Shown here: piece after piece, positions 40,600-51,307 of the stretch | Position numbering within the stretch: the first letter of the stretch is position 1 | How the letters are laid out: every line of letters starts with the position of its first letter | Assembly: GCF_026151205.1 (NCBI RefSeq) | Contig: NC_087072.1 | Span: 1,881,375-1,945,374, forward strand | DNA length: 64,000 bases | Source of the DNA: Bolinopsis microptera | Lineage: Eukaryota; Ctenophora; Tentaculata; Lobata; Bolinopsidae | Direction of reading: 5' to 3' | Program-made: the position numbers and the translations under genes | The notes under the pieces: model-generated | Database searches by the model: none | What the model saw: the letters and a program-made list of their open reading frames with translations, nothing else | What the model was told of the DNA's origin: nothing

Positions 40600-41035
40600 C
40601 TGAAAAGCATGATTAATTTTAGGTCCCATTTTCTCAGTGAAACTAAAAACGTTCAATAAAAATTTACTGTACATGCATTCAGCCCAGACAGAATTCAAAC
40701 TACACCGGCCATAGCATTTACCAAATTTTAAAATCTCAGTTTATTGCCTTAGTTTATTTCATAGTTCTCACACTTAATTTCGATCCCATTCTACCGCTGA
40801 TGTACTGATAATTCGCAGTTTAAGATAATTCTTGAGGTATCGCTATGATAAGATTGTTGACAGCCCTTGAGCCCTTTATTTTCCCTTCTTTGCTCATAAT
40901 TGAGGCCGTTCATGAATTAAATTACTCAAAGTTCGGTCCGTCTACAATGGGACCGATAGGGCCCGACTGATGTGATCTACCATAATCTATCATAATCTTT
41001 AGAAATCCTTCCCTGTCCCCCTAAAAACCTCTAAC

Positions 41036-41108
41036 CTGTTGAAAACGACTGGGTCAGGTTGATCATCAAAAGGAGCAGAATAATTAGCTCTATCTTAACG
41101 AAAACCAT
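41036..41108 (-). CDS. GPCR exon 1: signal peptide
   Basis: The exon encodes MVFVKIELIILLLLMINL.. followed by TQSFST: a short basic start and an unbroken Leu/Ile core, a textbook signal peptide. It ends ACA-G before GTTAGA. The next exon starts GA-ACA-TGT after TTTTCAG, so the phases fit (G|GA = Gly). An upstream in-frame ATG at 41213 would add 35 residues before this core and is less likely to be the start. Confidence 0.7.
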
Positions 41109-42542
41109 TATCCACTTGGGGCTGTACTTCGTTTCATTCTTCTGAGGAGATGATATATTGTAGTTGAATAAAATTTGATAACTTAATAGCATCAAGAAAG
41201 TGACTACTTTCATTACATTGACCGTATTTCTTTTGTATTTTTTATTACAAATTCTAAAACGGAGGAAAACGGATAATTTATAATCTCTGCAATCACAGCA
41301 GTTAAATAAATAGTAATTTAGTAAAATAAAAACGTGAAAATTTTAAATGCTGCATTAAAAACTCTCAACGGAGCTGAGGAACAAATTGTGCTTTGCGGAC
41401 GAAATAAAGTTAAAACTATGTGCCCATACGCAAAAAAATATAGACTCTGCAATTGCAGCAATTGAGTTACCTGGGGACCTCAGGCTATTATGTTCATAAA
41501 CATAATAAATAAACGAATAATAAACGAATAGAGATTCGGCGGAATGACAGGCTGAGCGCGGCCCAGTAACAATTGAGTAAATAGCAATTTGCTTAAGATT
41601 AAAACGTGAAAATTTAGAAAATTGCAGCAACTATAGTAAAGTCTTCAATGCTGATCAATTGTCACCTTTCAGCAAAAGGCAAAAGGTGTAGGACTGCAGG
41701 TCGAAGTAATACAGTGTGTAATGAGATACAATACTACTGTACAGCACGAGATTCGAATTAAATGTTAAATAAGCTTGAGGTGCTGAACTTGCTGTTGAAC
41801 CTGATTTACCAACAAATTCAGCTGTCATTAAAAGAGAAAAATGGCAATTTATCACCACAACATTAACAATTTGCAGTACCCACTGTGGTGCTTCCTAAAG
41901 CGAAATCGGAAATAAGGTTATACTTCTATTACCTGGACATATTCTTTAAAAAAATTACATCTCAACTGCGCTGGGTAGAGCCAAATTGAATTGTAAGCAA
42001 ATAGAATTATTATTATGCAACTACAGGAGAGGATGAGGAGTTTAGAATGGTCAAAACTTTGTCTACGTATGTGAACGATCCCTGAGACTAGTTTAAAATC
42101 AAAAGTTGTTTATTTTCTGGCTGTTTTATCTTAAAATGGAAAATAAGATGGAACGTTAGAGCTAGCCCAAGTGGCCGACGGAATGTTTACAACCCTTATT
42201 ATCATTTTATACGTGAGCATATCTGATTTATTCCACTTAACGGTTTGGAAACTTTATTTGTTTCATGATATGACATTCTAAGGGTGTGAAAACTCTTCGT
42301 GGCCAGACTGTCGTGGTGAAATTCCTTTGAAAACGAGCCCTCCTCGCTGCTCAAACGGTTTGAATTTAATCGACAGACATTACCAGATGGGACTATTCGG
42401 TAATCTGTCGGTGGACACACTCAGCCTAAGGGACACCTGAAAGCCTAATATGGACGGTTAAGCGAGGACAACACACAGGGGCTGCTTATAAACGCACAGA
42501 CACGTAAAGTACGGTTAAGCCACTTTAAAGGCACAGTTAGGG
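41109..42542. other. gene-free stretch, GPCR upstream
   Basis: Presumed promoter side of the GPCR gene. A near-repeat GCAATTTGCTTAAGATTAAAA..CGTGAAAATTT occurs at about 41325-41345 and 41585-41612, and CTCTGCAATTGCAG-like segments at about 41285 and 41446. No gene or promoter element can be named. Confidence 0.5.
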
Positions 42543-44185
42543 CAGCAGCGTAACGTTGGCGCCCCCCACCGAAGATGCGCCCTCCCCTCCCCTCCCCCCC
42601 CCCCCTGTTGGCGCCCCTCCCCTTTTATTTTGGCGCCCCTCCCTAAAATTGAACAAATCAGGTGATTTTAAAGGATACGCCATTTAAAATCTCTAAAAAA
42701 GTGTATTTCTAGCTAAGATGGCAAGTACGTACGGTACGTACCTTTAACTTAGCTGTACGGTACGTACTTAATAAAGTAGGCTGAAAGGTACAAATCCAGT
42801 GGATAGCAATGGACAAGCGTAGATTAAGGTTGCGACATGAGCTAGCTGAAAAGCTGGTGTTCGTATACTGCAACAAAAGGAATAAGGATGAAGCTTTGAG
42901 TTTAACGATAATTATAAGTAGTAGTAGTGTAGTACCGGTTAATTTGTGTGTTTATTTTCGACCTCTAGTTCTGTCTCAAAAATTATGATGATAATACTAA
43001 TCAAAAATTGCAAGTAATTCACTGAAGTTGATTCTAAAAATTTGAAAAAAAATTGTACCTTACAGTGCCTGTACCGTACGTACCTTTAAAAGTAGCTGTA
43101 CCGTACGTACTTAAAGCCCTGTACCGTACGTACTTGCCATCTAAGATTTCTAGAGCAAAACACGCTGTTTTGCTAGTACCTCAGTTAAGTTTTTCAAAAT
43201 TTTCCCACATTCGAACGACGATTTTCGCCCCCTAAGATGGCGACTCCCCCCTCCCCCCCCCCCCCCCCCCTACAGCGGGGTCAGCGGAGCCCTTTGTTAC
43301 GCCACTGATTTACGGCATAGTTAAGGGACACTTAATTAAGCCCAGTTAATGCTTTAATGGACATTGGAGTAATATCAACAAGAACATGCCGAGAAATCAC
43401 TGTGCTCAACTTGATCGTAGAGTGTGTTCTAAAAATAAACTCAAGGCGCTCTCACCTAGGGTATGATCCATGGCTTTTCTAATGGCCTTTGTTTTAATGC
43501 TCAGTTTGTGGGGGAGTTAGCAACGGGTTTGCTTGCCACAATAAAGCAGGAACCCTCTTCATGCAATGCTCATGAATAAAGCATTGTTATGTTTATTTCA
43601 CAGTAAGATAATCTCACACTGACGGGTATTTACCATTCGCTGCGACATATTACAAGCTACCATGAACATAGTGTTCACTAAGAACACCGACTGAAGGACC
43701 TTGGCAAAAATGCCAATGACCGCCTGGATCCAGTTTATTTTAACTCATACTTATAATGTATGAATCTGAGGTGTCAGCGGGGAGCTAATTGCCGGCAAGA
43801 CCGTTTAAGATAATGTGGTTGCATCATCTTAGCGTATTATGAACTATCTTATCCTTCTTTGTAGGGGCTGTGGTCAAGGTATTTACTAAAAAATAGAACA
43901 TAGAAGCCCTGTGCTAGGGTACAGGTAGATATACAGCTAGTGGAATGAATAAAATGCACTTAAGATCAGTGGTTTAACCGTGCCTTACGTACCTTACGTG
44001 CCTGCGCGCGCTAAATAACCCCTGTGTGTTATCCGTGTCTTAGACTCTTAGACAAGGGACATACCTTATTGGACATATTAAGTGTCACGGACAAGTTATT
44101 CACGGACCAAATTTATCACGGACATAATTATTCACGCTCAAGATCACCGCCCATAAGTGTTTTACTCTTTTTCTGAACTCAAGAA
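42543..44185. repeat. dispersed repeat copy A
   Basis: Matches copy B (pieces at 47650-48007, 51399-51792, 52570-52783 and 54033-54185) over about 1.2 kb once insertions are removed. The left part, from CAGCAGCGTAACG to GTTACGCCACTG (43307), has hAT-like ends (CAGnnGCGTAAC both sides, poly-C interior). The right part carries GACGGGTATTTACCATTCGC and GTTATCCGTGTCTTA. Copy A preserves the empty target sites used in copy B: CTCAACTT (43405-43412), TTATAA (43751-43756) and CTTAAGAT (about 43960). Copy A itself contains the MITE at 42713-43145. Confidence 0.85.
42713..43145. mobile_element. 433-bp MITE with 8-bp target duplication
   Basis: Terminal inverted repeats CTAAGATGGCAAGTACGTAC / GTACGTACTTGCCATCTAAG (one mismatch), flanked by perfect 8-bp duplications ATTTCTAG (42705-42712 and 43146-43153). 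Copy B shows the uninterrupted site GTGTATTTCTAGAGC at about 47784. The subterminal regions are rich in GTACGTAC palindromes. An 8-bp duplication fits hAT-type transposition, but the ends lack the usual CAGNG. There is no ORF of note. Confidence 0.9.
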
Positions 44186-44259
44186 TGTAACCGAGGAGTG
44201 ATCATAATTTTCCTAGTATACTAATAGTAATAAATAGACTATAGTGATCGGCTACACAC

Positions 44260-44663
44260 GGTAACACGACATCTGTCCAACAGCAACATCTGTCCGACAG
44301 CACTATTTTCTTGGCACATAGAAATTCGCCCAAACTTGCACAAGTTATTTGTCTTAAAGCTATTTTACTATCTAGATAGTAAGATAGCTAAATCGTAGCG
44401 TTGGATCTCCAGATATATGCCTTGGAACCACTGCAAACCACCGAATTGGAGATATTTTGTGTGTTTAACTTTAACTTTAAGGTGATATCTCAAATTTGGC
44501 ACATAGAAACTCGCTCAAACTTACACAGATTATCCATTCCAATAACCACCATACTTTATGGAAAGTTTCAAGAAAATCGGTAGGATCCGACATAAACTAT
44601 TGTCCGAATAACCTATTTTCTGAATCGGACAGATGTCGCTGTCGGACAGATGTCGCCCAATCG
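44260..44663. mobile_element. foldback-type element with 8-bp duplication
   Basis: The left end contains ACGACATCTGTCC and AACATCTGTCCGACAGC. The right end contains the inverse (TCGGACAGATGTCGC twice). CTACACAC occurs on both sides (44252-44259 and 44664-44671). Two imperfect internal copies of TTGGCACATAGAAA..TCGC.CAAACTT (about 44312 and 44497) are direct repeats. No transposase. Confidence 0.65.
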
Positions 44664-44671
44664 CTACACAC

Positions 44672-45606
44672 ATATCTACGCATATGTAGGGACACCCTCA
44701 CTAAAATTAATGGAAATAATTACCGGACTTTATTATTCACGGACCTAATTAATGCCACAGACATTATTTTCACGGACATATTTATCCACGCTAAGGTCTT
44801 CAGCGTGGAAATAATGTAGTTGATAATTATGACCGATAAGGTAAGTTAAGTCACTCACATTACACAAAAAAGTTACTACTGAATAAAATGTAAGTAAAAA
44901 AGGAAATCTGATGTTCAGCTTTTGCTGTTAACAATGTTATATACAAAGGTAAATGACTTAATCGCACAATCGCGATTACACAGGCCTCTCTCTGTCCCTC
45001 TCTGTAATGTGTTGGAGAGCCCCTGTTTTAACTAATGTGAGCATTCAACAAAATTATTTACCTCCCTAAATGTAGGATTTATTCACAAATCACTATATAA
45101 GTATATAATGGAAGCCACCTGTGCTTCTGATCTGTCCAGTATAAGCTTTGAAACAAAGTATTCGGATGAACTCTCTTCTTCCACAATACACGCGGAGTAA
45201 TCTTCATGCTACCCAATCAATCCATATTTTTCACAGTGCCGAACAGGAAAGATCTTCTTCTCTCTGCTGAGTAGGTAGAATCCCAAAGAAGGAAGGTTTC
45301 GCCACTGTTCGTTTTGATACCCGGTGGATCACACACTGCATACGTGGCTTGAACTGACCCGAAGGAATTATGATCAGTGGATCACTTCGAAACACGTGAT
45401 GTGAACCGACGAATCGTATTCGCAAGATCACTTCGAAATAAGTGACGTGAACCGACCCGAAGAATCACTTAATGGTCCATAAGGAGGATAGGATGTGACC
45501 TGAACTTGGAAATAAGTCAGGATATTTTGTCGCAGTAGAGTACGCTACCTGGATCGTAGTGCGACGTACGTACCCTAGTGCGACAGAGGGTGTTTTTGTC
45601 GGACTT
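44672..45606. other. gene-free stretch
   Basis: CACGGACNTAATTATTCACGG-like motifs shared with 44090-44150 occur at about 44735-44790. A 45-50-bp segment containing GATCACTTCGAAA..GTGA.GTGAACCGAC is duplicated at about 45376-45466. No gene recognised. Confidence 0.5.
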
Positions 45607-46538
45607 CGCACTAGAGTACGTGTCGCACTAGAGTACGTGTCGCACTAGAGTACGTGTCGCACTAGAGTACGTGTCGCACTAGAGTACGTGTCGCACTAAA
45701 GTACGTGTCGCACTAGAGTACGTGTCGCACTACAGTACGTGTCGCACTAAAGTACGTGTCGCACTAGAGTACGTGTCGCACTACAGTACGTGTCGCACTA
45801 GAGTACGTGTCGCACTAGAGTACGTGTCGCACTACAGTACGTGTCGCACTAGAGTACGTGTCGCACTACAGTACGTGTCGCACTAGAGTACGTGTCGCAC
45901 TAGAGTACGTGTCGCACTACAGTACGTGTCGCACTAGAGTACGTGTCGCACTACAGTACGTGTCGCACTACAGTACGTGTCGCACTACAGTACGTGTCGC
46001 ACTACAGTACGTGTCGCACTACAGTACGTGTCGCACTACAGTACGTGTCGCACTACAGTACGTGTCGCACTACAGTACGTGTCGCACTACAGTACGTGTC
46101 GCACTACAGTACGTGTCGCACTACAGTACGTGTCGCACTACAGTACGTGTCGCACTACAGTACGTGTCGCACTACAGTACGTGTCGCACTACAGTACGTG
46201 TCGCACTACAGTACGTGTCGCACTAGAGTACGTGTCGCACTACAGTACGTGTCGCACTAGAGTACGTGTCGCACTACAGTACGTGTCGCACTAGAGTACG
46301 TGTCGCACTAGAGTACGTGTCGCACTACAGTACGTGTCGCACTAGAGTACGTGTCGCACTACAGTACGTGTCGCACTACAGTACGTGTCGCACTACAGTA
46401 CGTGTCGCACTAGAGTACGTGTCGCACTACAGTACGTGTCGCACTACAGTACGTGTCGCACTACAGTACGTGTCGCACTAGAGTACGTGTCGCACTAGAG
46501 TACGTGTCGCACTAGAGTACGTGTCGCACTTCAGTACG
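45607..46538. repeat. 17-bp satellite, ~55 copies
   Basis: The unit is GTCGCACTAGAGTACGT or GTCGCACTACAGTACGT, two variants differing by one base. The core, roughly 45950-46215, is almost pure CTACAG type, while both flanks mix CTAGAG and CTACAG. Just to the left, GCGACGTACGTAC / CTAGTGCGAC forms an inverted relative of the unit. The protein frames across it are artefacts. Confidence 0.98.
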
Positions 46539-46608
46539 ATTACCTGCTTAGGAACAGACAGCCACATTTAGGGATACTATACTTGTTGCCCTTTAATTCT
46601 CACATTAA

Positions 46609-47446
46609 GGCCACAGGGGGGGGTCCGAGGTCGATTTTGAGATTTTGAGATATGTTGTAGAGCTCGATCTAAATTTTCAAATGCTTTTGTCCTTACCGAA
46701 AACAAAGTTTCCTATTTGAAGATATCGCGCGTTGAATTTTGAGGTTTACCTGTAATTCTATTGTAAATGAAAACTTTAAATGAAATCGTGTTCAAAATCT
46801 ATCTTCTTTTTCAGTTTATGACTTAGAACCTTGTAACTTGGCAACAATGTTCTTCAAGGTATTTTGAGTTTTTGTTATGTAACGATTTATGATATCTTGC
46901 TCCAAAGCTGAGATATGAGGTTAACCATGAGTGCGGGTTACAAAATTTAAAATGGTTAACCTCATAAAAAGAGTTAGGAGCAAAATTACAACAATCGTTA
47001 CATAACAAACTTTTAAATTTATGTCAGGAACATAAGTTCCAAATTTGAGGTGAAATGGATAAAAACTCTAGGAGAAGATAGATTTTGAAGTCAAAAGTTC
47101 GAGGTTTTCAGAAGAGGCAAAAAACTGTTTTTCATGTTATGTGATTTTTGAGTATTTTGCCTTCATTTGTATATTTTTCAAAGTTTAACTGCTGAAATAA
47201 CACAAAAACAATAAAAACAAAGCTTATCGTAGTTTTCAGTTGTAATGGTATCAATATTTCTGCCCTCCATTATCGATTTATCAAAAAAATGAGGTTAAAT
47301 GAGAATTGGTTAACCTCATTTATTAAAAAAAGTAAAATAGCTACAGACAAATGAGTGGTGGCAAAGTATCCACCACAAAAATATATATTGATTCAAAGCA
47401 TAATATTTTTTTGCATTTTTTGAAGCCTCGACCCCCCCCTGTGGCC
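46609..47446. mobile_element. TTAA-flanked MITE, 838 bp
   Basis: Terminal inverted repeats GGCCACAGGGGGG / CCCCCCCTGTGGCC lie directly inside TTAA on both sides (46605-46608 and 47447-47450), the target pattern of piggyBac-type transposases. Inside is a large imperfect hairpin (about 46872-47010) with arms GTTATGTAACGAT..GAGGTTAACCAT and ATGGTTAACCTCA..ATCGTTACATAAC. There is no ORF of note, so it is non-autonomous. Confidence 0.75.
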
Positions 47447-48125
47447 TTAAGAGTGAAAAGGCAGTTGAAGCTCATGATACAATGTGGACAATCTATCTGC
47501 ACAACTCATAAATATAAATGTGGATTCTGGTGGGGAGGTGAGGCATATTTTTTGACACGTGACAGCAATTAACCAATCAGCATATACTATTCTGAGTCTC
47601 TTTCTCATGCATATTTGAACTTTGAAGTATAACGTTAGGTTTGACGCTGAGAACAGCGTAACGTTGGCGCCCCCCCCCCCCCCCCTGTTGGCGTCCCCTC
47701 CCCTTTTATTTTGGCCTCCCTCCCTAAAATTGAACAAATTAGGTGATTTTAGAAGATACGCCGTTAAAATCTCTATAAAAGTGTATTTCTAGAGCAAAAC
47801 ACCCTGTTTTGCTAGTACCTCAGTTAAGTTTTTCAAAATTATCCCACATTCGAACGACGATTTCGCAAGACCTTACAGCGGGGTCAGCGGAGCCCTTTCT
47901 TACGCCATTGATTTACGGCACGGTTAAGGGACACTTAATTAAGCCCAGTTAATGGACATTGGAGTAATATCAACAAGAACATGCCGAGAGATCACAGTGC
48001 TCAACTTTGAAGTAAGATTATTCAAACAATATACACATAATATAACAATTACCCTATATAAAAATTCGATATAAATTCAATAGAAAACTAAATAAACACC
48101 CTTTAAGTAGTATAAGTAAGCCAGT

Positions 48126-50033
48126 TTAAAGAACTGGCTCCAAATTTATATCTAATTCTGCTATTTTTACTGCACTACTACTTTTTAACCCTCTCTCTCC
48201 TCTAAGAGCTATGACTGTTGTTCTCAAAAGGTCAAATCTTACTCTCTTCCTAATAAATGTCATTGCCTCACTATATCGTTGGCCTGATTTCCTAGAAAGT
48301 TTATCCGCTAATTTCTTGAAGAACTTATTAGCTTCCCTTCCCATACCCCCAGTGGTTGATAGGACTATCGGTGTAAACGTCCCATGTTCCACTTCTACAA
48401 TCCTTTTATTGTATAAATTCTTTTTCTGTCTCTCGTGGCTATTGTACATAGTGGTTGGAGATCCAAGAGCCTTATTGGAAGGAGCTTGAGCATGAAATAC
48501 TCTTACATCTAAAAATGCCCTTTCCAATGGGTTCCATACACTCCTAGCACTAACATCTAATCTAGCTCCATCTGCTTTGTTGGCCCCTGCAGGAAGTTCT
48601 CTCCCGTTGACAGGAATGAGGAGAGGTTCAGTGGTAACATCTTTACAGCCAGCAGTTTCTAATAGCTCTGCTATCACATCCCTCAATGAGTTGTGGCGAA
48701 GAGATACATATCCACCCCTTTTGCATATTAATGAGTGGTTTATTGAGTTGTCACTTCCACATACACATTTTCTTGCAGCATCTTTTATCCCAAAGTTGTA
48801 CCTTAGGGCTAGGGCATCATTGAATTCTTGCTTGTTGAGACAGAATCCGAATGATTTGAGCGGGAGTGACGAAAGCCAGGAACTTGCCCCTTTCTCTGAT
48901 GTAAGATCTAATTGCAATTTTTGGGTTTCATTCAGGTCATTTGTAACCTCTTCTTTTCTCTCCTTGAAAAACTCTTCCCTTGATTTTCGGATTTCAGTCT
49001 TGATCTCTACTAGTTTTTCCTGATCATCAAAAAAATCTTGGTGCTGGTTGTATATTGCTTCTGTAAGATCTAATGTTACTTTGCAGGAATACTCGTACTC
49101 TAGGTCAGACATCAAACTCAGATCGTATATACCAAGACCCCCTTCTTTGACTGGTAATGCAAAGAGTTTTCTACTGGTTTGGTCGGTTCCAAACGACCTG
49201 TCCAATATTGCTGGTATAAAGGATTCTTGAATTTTGTATTCTAGTCTCCTGAGGTGTTGACTGATACCAGGTGTTGTTCGACATACATAATTCCATCTTT
49301 TAGATAGCCCATAGTTGAACGCAGAATAAGCTGCCTGAGGTTCCCTCTTGGCAATATCTGCCAGATCTTCGATATCGTTAATCCATTCATCAACTTTACT
49401 ATCTAAAAACGTTTTTGTCCCCTCCTCAGTTCCAATGAATGATCCAAGATATCTGTGTCCAACCTCTGATATTTGTAAATCTGGAAACATTTTTTCTGCT
49501 TTTTCTTTACAATGTGGTTTAACAATGAGCCATGTTTTGGCTGGCTTGGGATAATAGCCAAACAGTGGCCCGGTTTCAATAAGTTTTTCCCACCATCTCA
49601 GAACCTCTTCCAGTTTTCCCCCACCAGCTGCATCGTCTGCATACCATACCTGTTTCACTTTGCTTGCATCAGATGTTGATTGTGCAACAGTTTGAACTAG
49701 AGGCATAAGGGAGCAAGAGTATTTTCCCATTGCACAATTATCTCCCTGGGTTACCCCTTCTTCACTTAGCAGTTCCTTGTCTGAGTTGGATATAAAGAGT
49801 CTTGCTGGATTCCTGTACGTGTTTATGAGGTAAGTAGCAATCTCTGGGCAGATAAATTGTATGTTGTGTAGGGCTGCGGTTCGGTTAAGTCTGTTGAATG
49901 CATTATCTGCATCTACTAAGATAATTGCTTCAGTTTCATCGTCATTGAATATTCTCCTTAGGCCATGAACAGCAGCCTCTACTCCACCTGATAGCCCAGC
50001 GCATACTTGGATGGGAGCCGTTGCTCCAACCAT
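48126..50033 (-). pseudogene. retroelement RT palm/thumb and REL endonuclease
   Basis: 635 codons. RT motif A is VDADNAFNRLNR (residues about 40-51), motif B GVTQGDNCAMG, and motif C the catalytic YADDAAGGG. After the thumb there is a long helical part. The C-terminal domain has CVCG..NHSLIC followed by SLRHNSLRD, a CCHC/RHN arrangement as in R2-type endonucleases. It then has ADGARLDV and, 16 residues on, FLDVRVF, which gives the spaced acidic residues of the PD-(D/E)XK-like REL nuclease. It ends ..DINLEPVL. All catalytic residues that I can place are present. Only the upstream stop and frameshift disable it. Confidence 0.85.
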
Positions 50034-50039
50034 ATCAGA

Positions 50040-50915
50040 TTAAAGGACTCTTGATATTGCTTTGCCAATAATGCGTCTTAGCACCTCCCCTATCCCCACA
50101 GGTCTCACTCCAGGTTTCTTATCAAGGGGTATTAATCGGCAAGCTGTGTAAGCTTCCAAATGCTCTGGGATAACATTTTTGGTGCACAGTTTCCTGGCCA
50201 TAGCTGCAATGTTCTCTGCCAACTGTTTTGATTTTGAGGAGAACTGTTTTGAGCAAAGAATACGCTTCCAGCCATCTGCATCGAGACCCGATGGTCCAGC
50301 AGAACCACTCATTTTCCTGGCACACAACTCAATCAGATCTCCATCAATGTTTTCATAAATGACATCCTCAACATTTTGCTTCGCACCAAGAAGTAAGGAA
50401 CCCTTTCCCGCTGGTGTTGGAGGTGGATGTTTGTCTTTAAGAGTTTTCATTACATCGGGGGTCACATCTAAGACTGATGTTGCCTGAGATCCTATCCATC
50501 GCATAGCATTTGATACTTTCCCTTGAAGCATTAGTCTGACAAATACTTTTTCTTTGTTCTCTTCTGTCTTCTTTCCCTTAGTGAGTCTCTTCTGAATTTC
50601 CATTCCTTCCCTTAGAAGTGATTGTAGGTCCCCATCTGTCCACCATTTCAGTCTTTTCTCCAAGTACTCAACATGCTTCTTTGTTTTAGATTTCTTTGAT
50701 GGCTTCTGCAATAGAAGTGGGGGCATAACCATGAGCAACTTGATAGCAACTTCTTCCATTCCTGTACCATTGATGTAGTATCCTACAATCTTTGACATCT
50801 CTTCAATTAAACGTTTTCCCGACTTCCCAGATGGAATTTTAAAGAGATTTATTTTCCACTTGATTGTCTCCGAATAGGCATCATTTACAGCCTTTATTAT
50901 ATCATTTCCCTTCAA
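50040..50915 (-). pseudogene. retroelement linker and RT N-terminal part
   Basis: The frame opens with KGNDIIKAVNDAYSETIKW and runs through a basic linker to the RT fingers. It has the loop SAGPSGLDADGWKRI (equivalent to GPDG/GPSGL in RT motif 0/1) and LIPLDKKPGVRPVGIGEVLRRI (motif 2, the K-x-x-x-x-R-P-I/V signature). It ends at TAA (50040-50042), in phase with the next open frame two codons later. Only a nonsense change separates them, not an intron. Confidence 0.8.
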
Positions 50916-51307
50916 CGAATTACCCCAACGACAGTTTTCGATGTTACTAGTAGGTGTTGCTGGTGTTGGAATAGATGTATACTTTCTTCGACCTGTCTCC
51001 TTTCTTCGACCTGTCTCCTCAAAACTCGAATAGCTTCGGTGATGGGGTTGTCTTCGTCTTCCTCTTCGTTGCTCTTCTTCTCTTTGCTACATCTTTGACA
51101 TGACCACTCAGAATCATTTTCCGATAGGTCTTTAAACTCCAACTCCGACAGTCCACTACAAGCGCTATGGAACCATCGACCACACATCCCCTCACATAGA
51201 ATACAGTCGTACATGACTTCCTTTGAACAAAATCCACAGATATCAGCATTATTTTCAATTCGCTTTAATACTCTGGACCTAGTGTCCATTTTTCTAGTGT
51301 CCGGCAT
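50912..51307 (-). pseudogene. retroelement N-terminus: PHD finger
   Basis: 131 codons from an ATG 92 nt inside the 5' end. Residues about 24-73 form a C4HC3 PHD finger: CGFC, CILCEGMC, WFHSAC, then WSCQRC, with the expected Trp before the last Cys pair. A Glu-rich coil follows (RRQVEERRQVEES). PHD fingers read histone H3 tails, so it may steer integration to chromatin (inference). The frame ends at a TGA, while the upstream-extended next frame (..RWGNSLKGND..) overlaps it. One indel at about 50920-50950 therefore splits an originally continuous ORF. Confidence 0.75.

Larger units (their letters stand above)
36772..41108 (-). pseudogene. LDLa-rich relaxin-receptor-like GPCR, disrupted
   Basis: The model is one signal-peptide exon (41108-41036), a GT-AG intron (41035-40600) and one very long exon (40599-36772) coding for an ectodomain of many LDL-receptor class A (LDLa) modules, seven membrane helices and a long charged tail. 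LDLa domains bind Ca2+ and ligands. Rhodopsin-family receptors with LDLa ectodomains (relaxin/LGR type) signal through G proteins at the plasma membrane. All seven helices can be found, but only by changing frame. I count one in-frame TAG (38700-38702) and single-base frameshifts near 38990, 38443, 38351, 38311, 37993, 37777, 37656, 37435 and 37058. The protein between lesions is well conserved, so this is either a recent pseudogene or an error-rich assembly stretch. No LRR block is present, unlike vertebrate RXFP1/2. Confidence 0.8.

Noticed and set aside
45858-46481. Repeat protein (SHYSTCRTRVRVALQYV) in the 17-bp array
   Set aside because: The frame stays open only because three 17-bp units make 51 bp without stops. 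The same array gives overlapping frames of equal quality.
48211-49554. Plus-strand ORFs opposite the retroelement
   Set aside because: Shadows of the RT/endonuclease frame on the other strand.
48126-51307. Retron, group II intron or other RT-based defence system
   Set aside because: The RT has eukaryotic non-LTR features, a PHD finger, an REL endonuclease and a target-site duplication. No bacterial partners are present.
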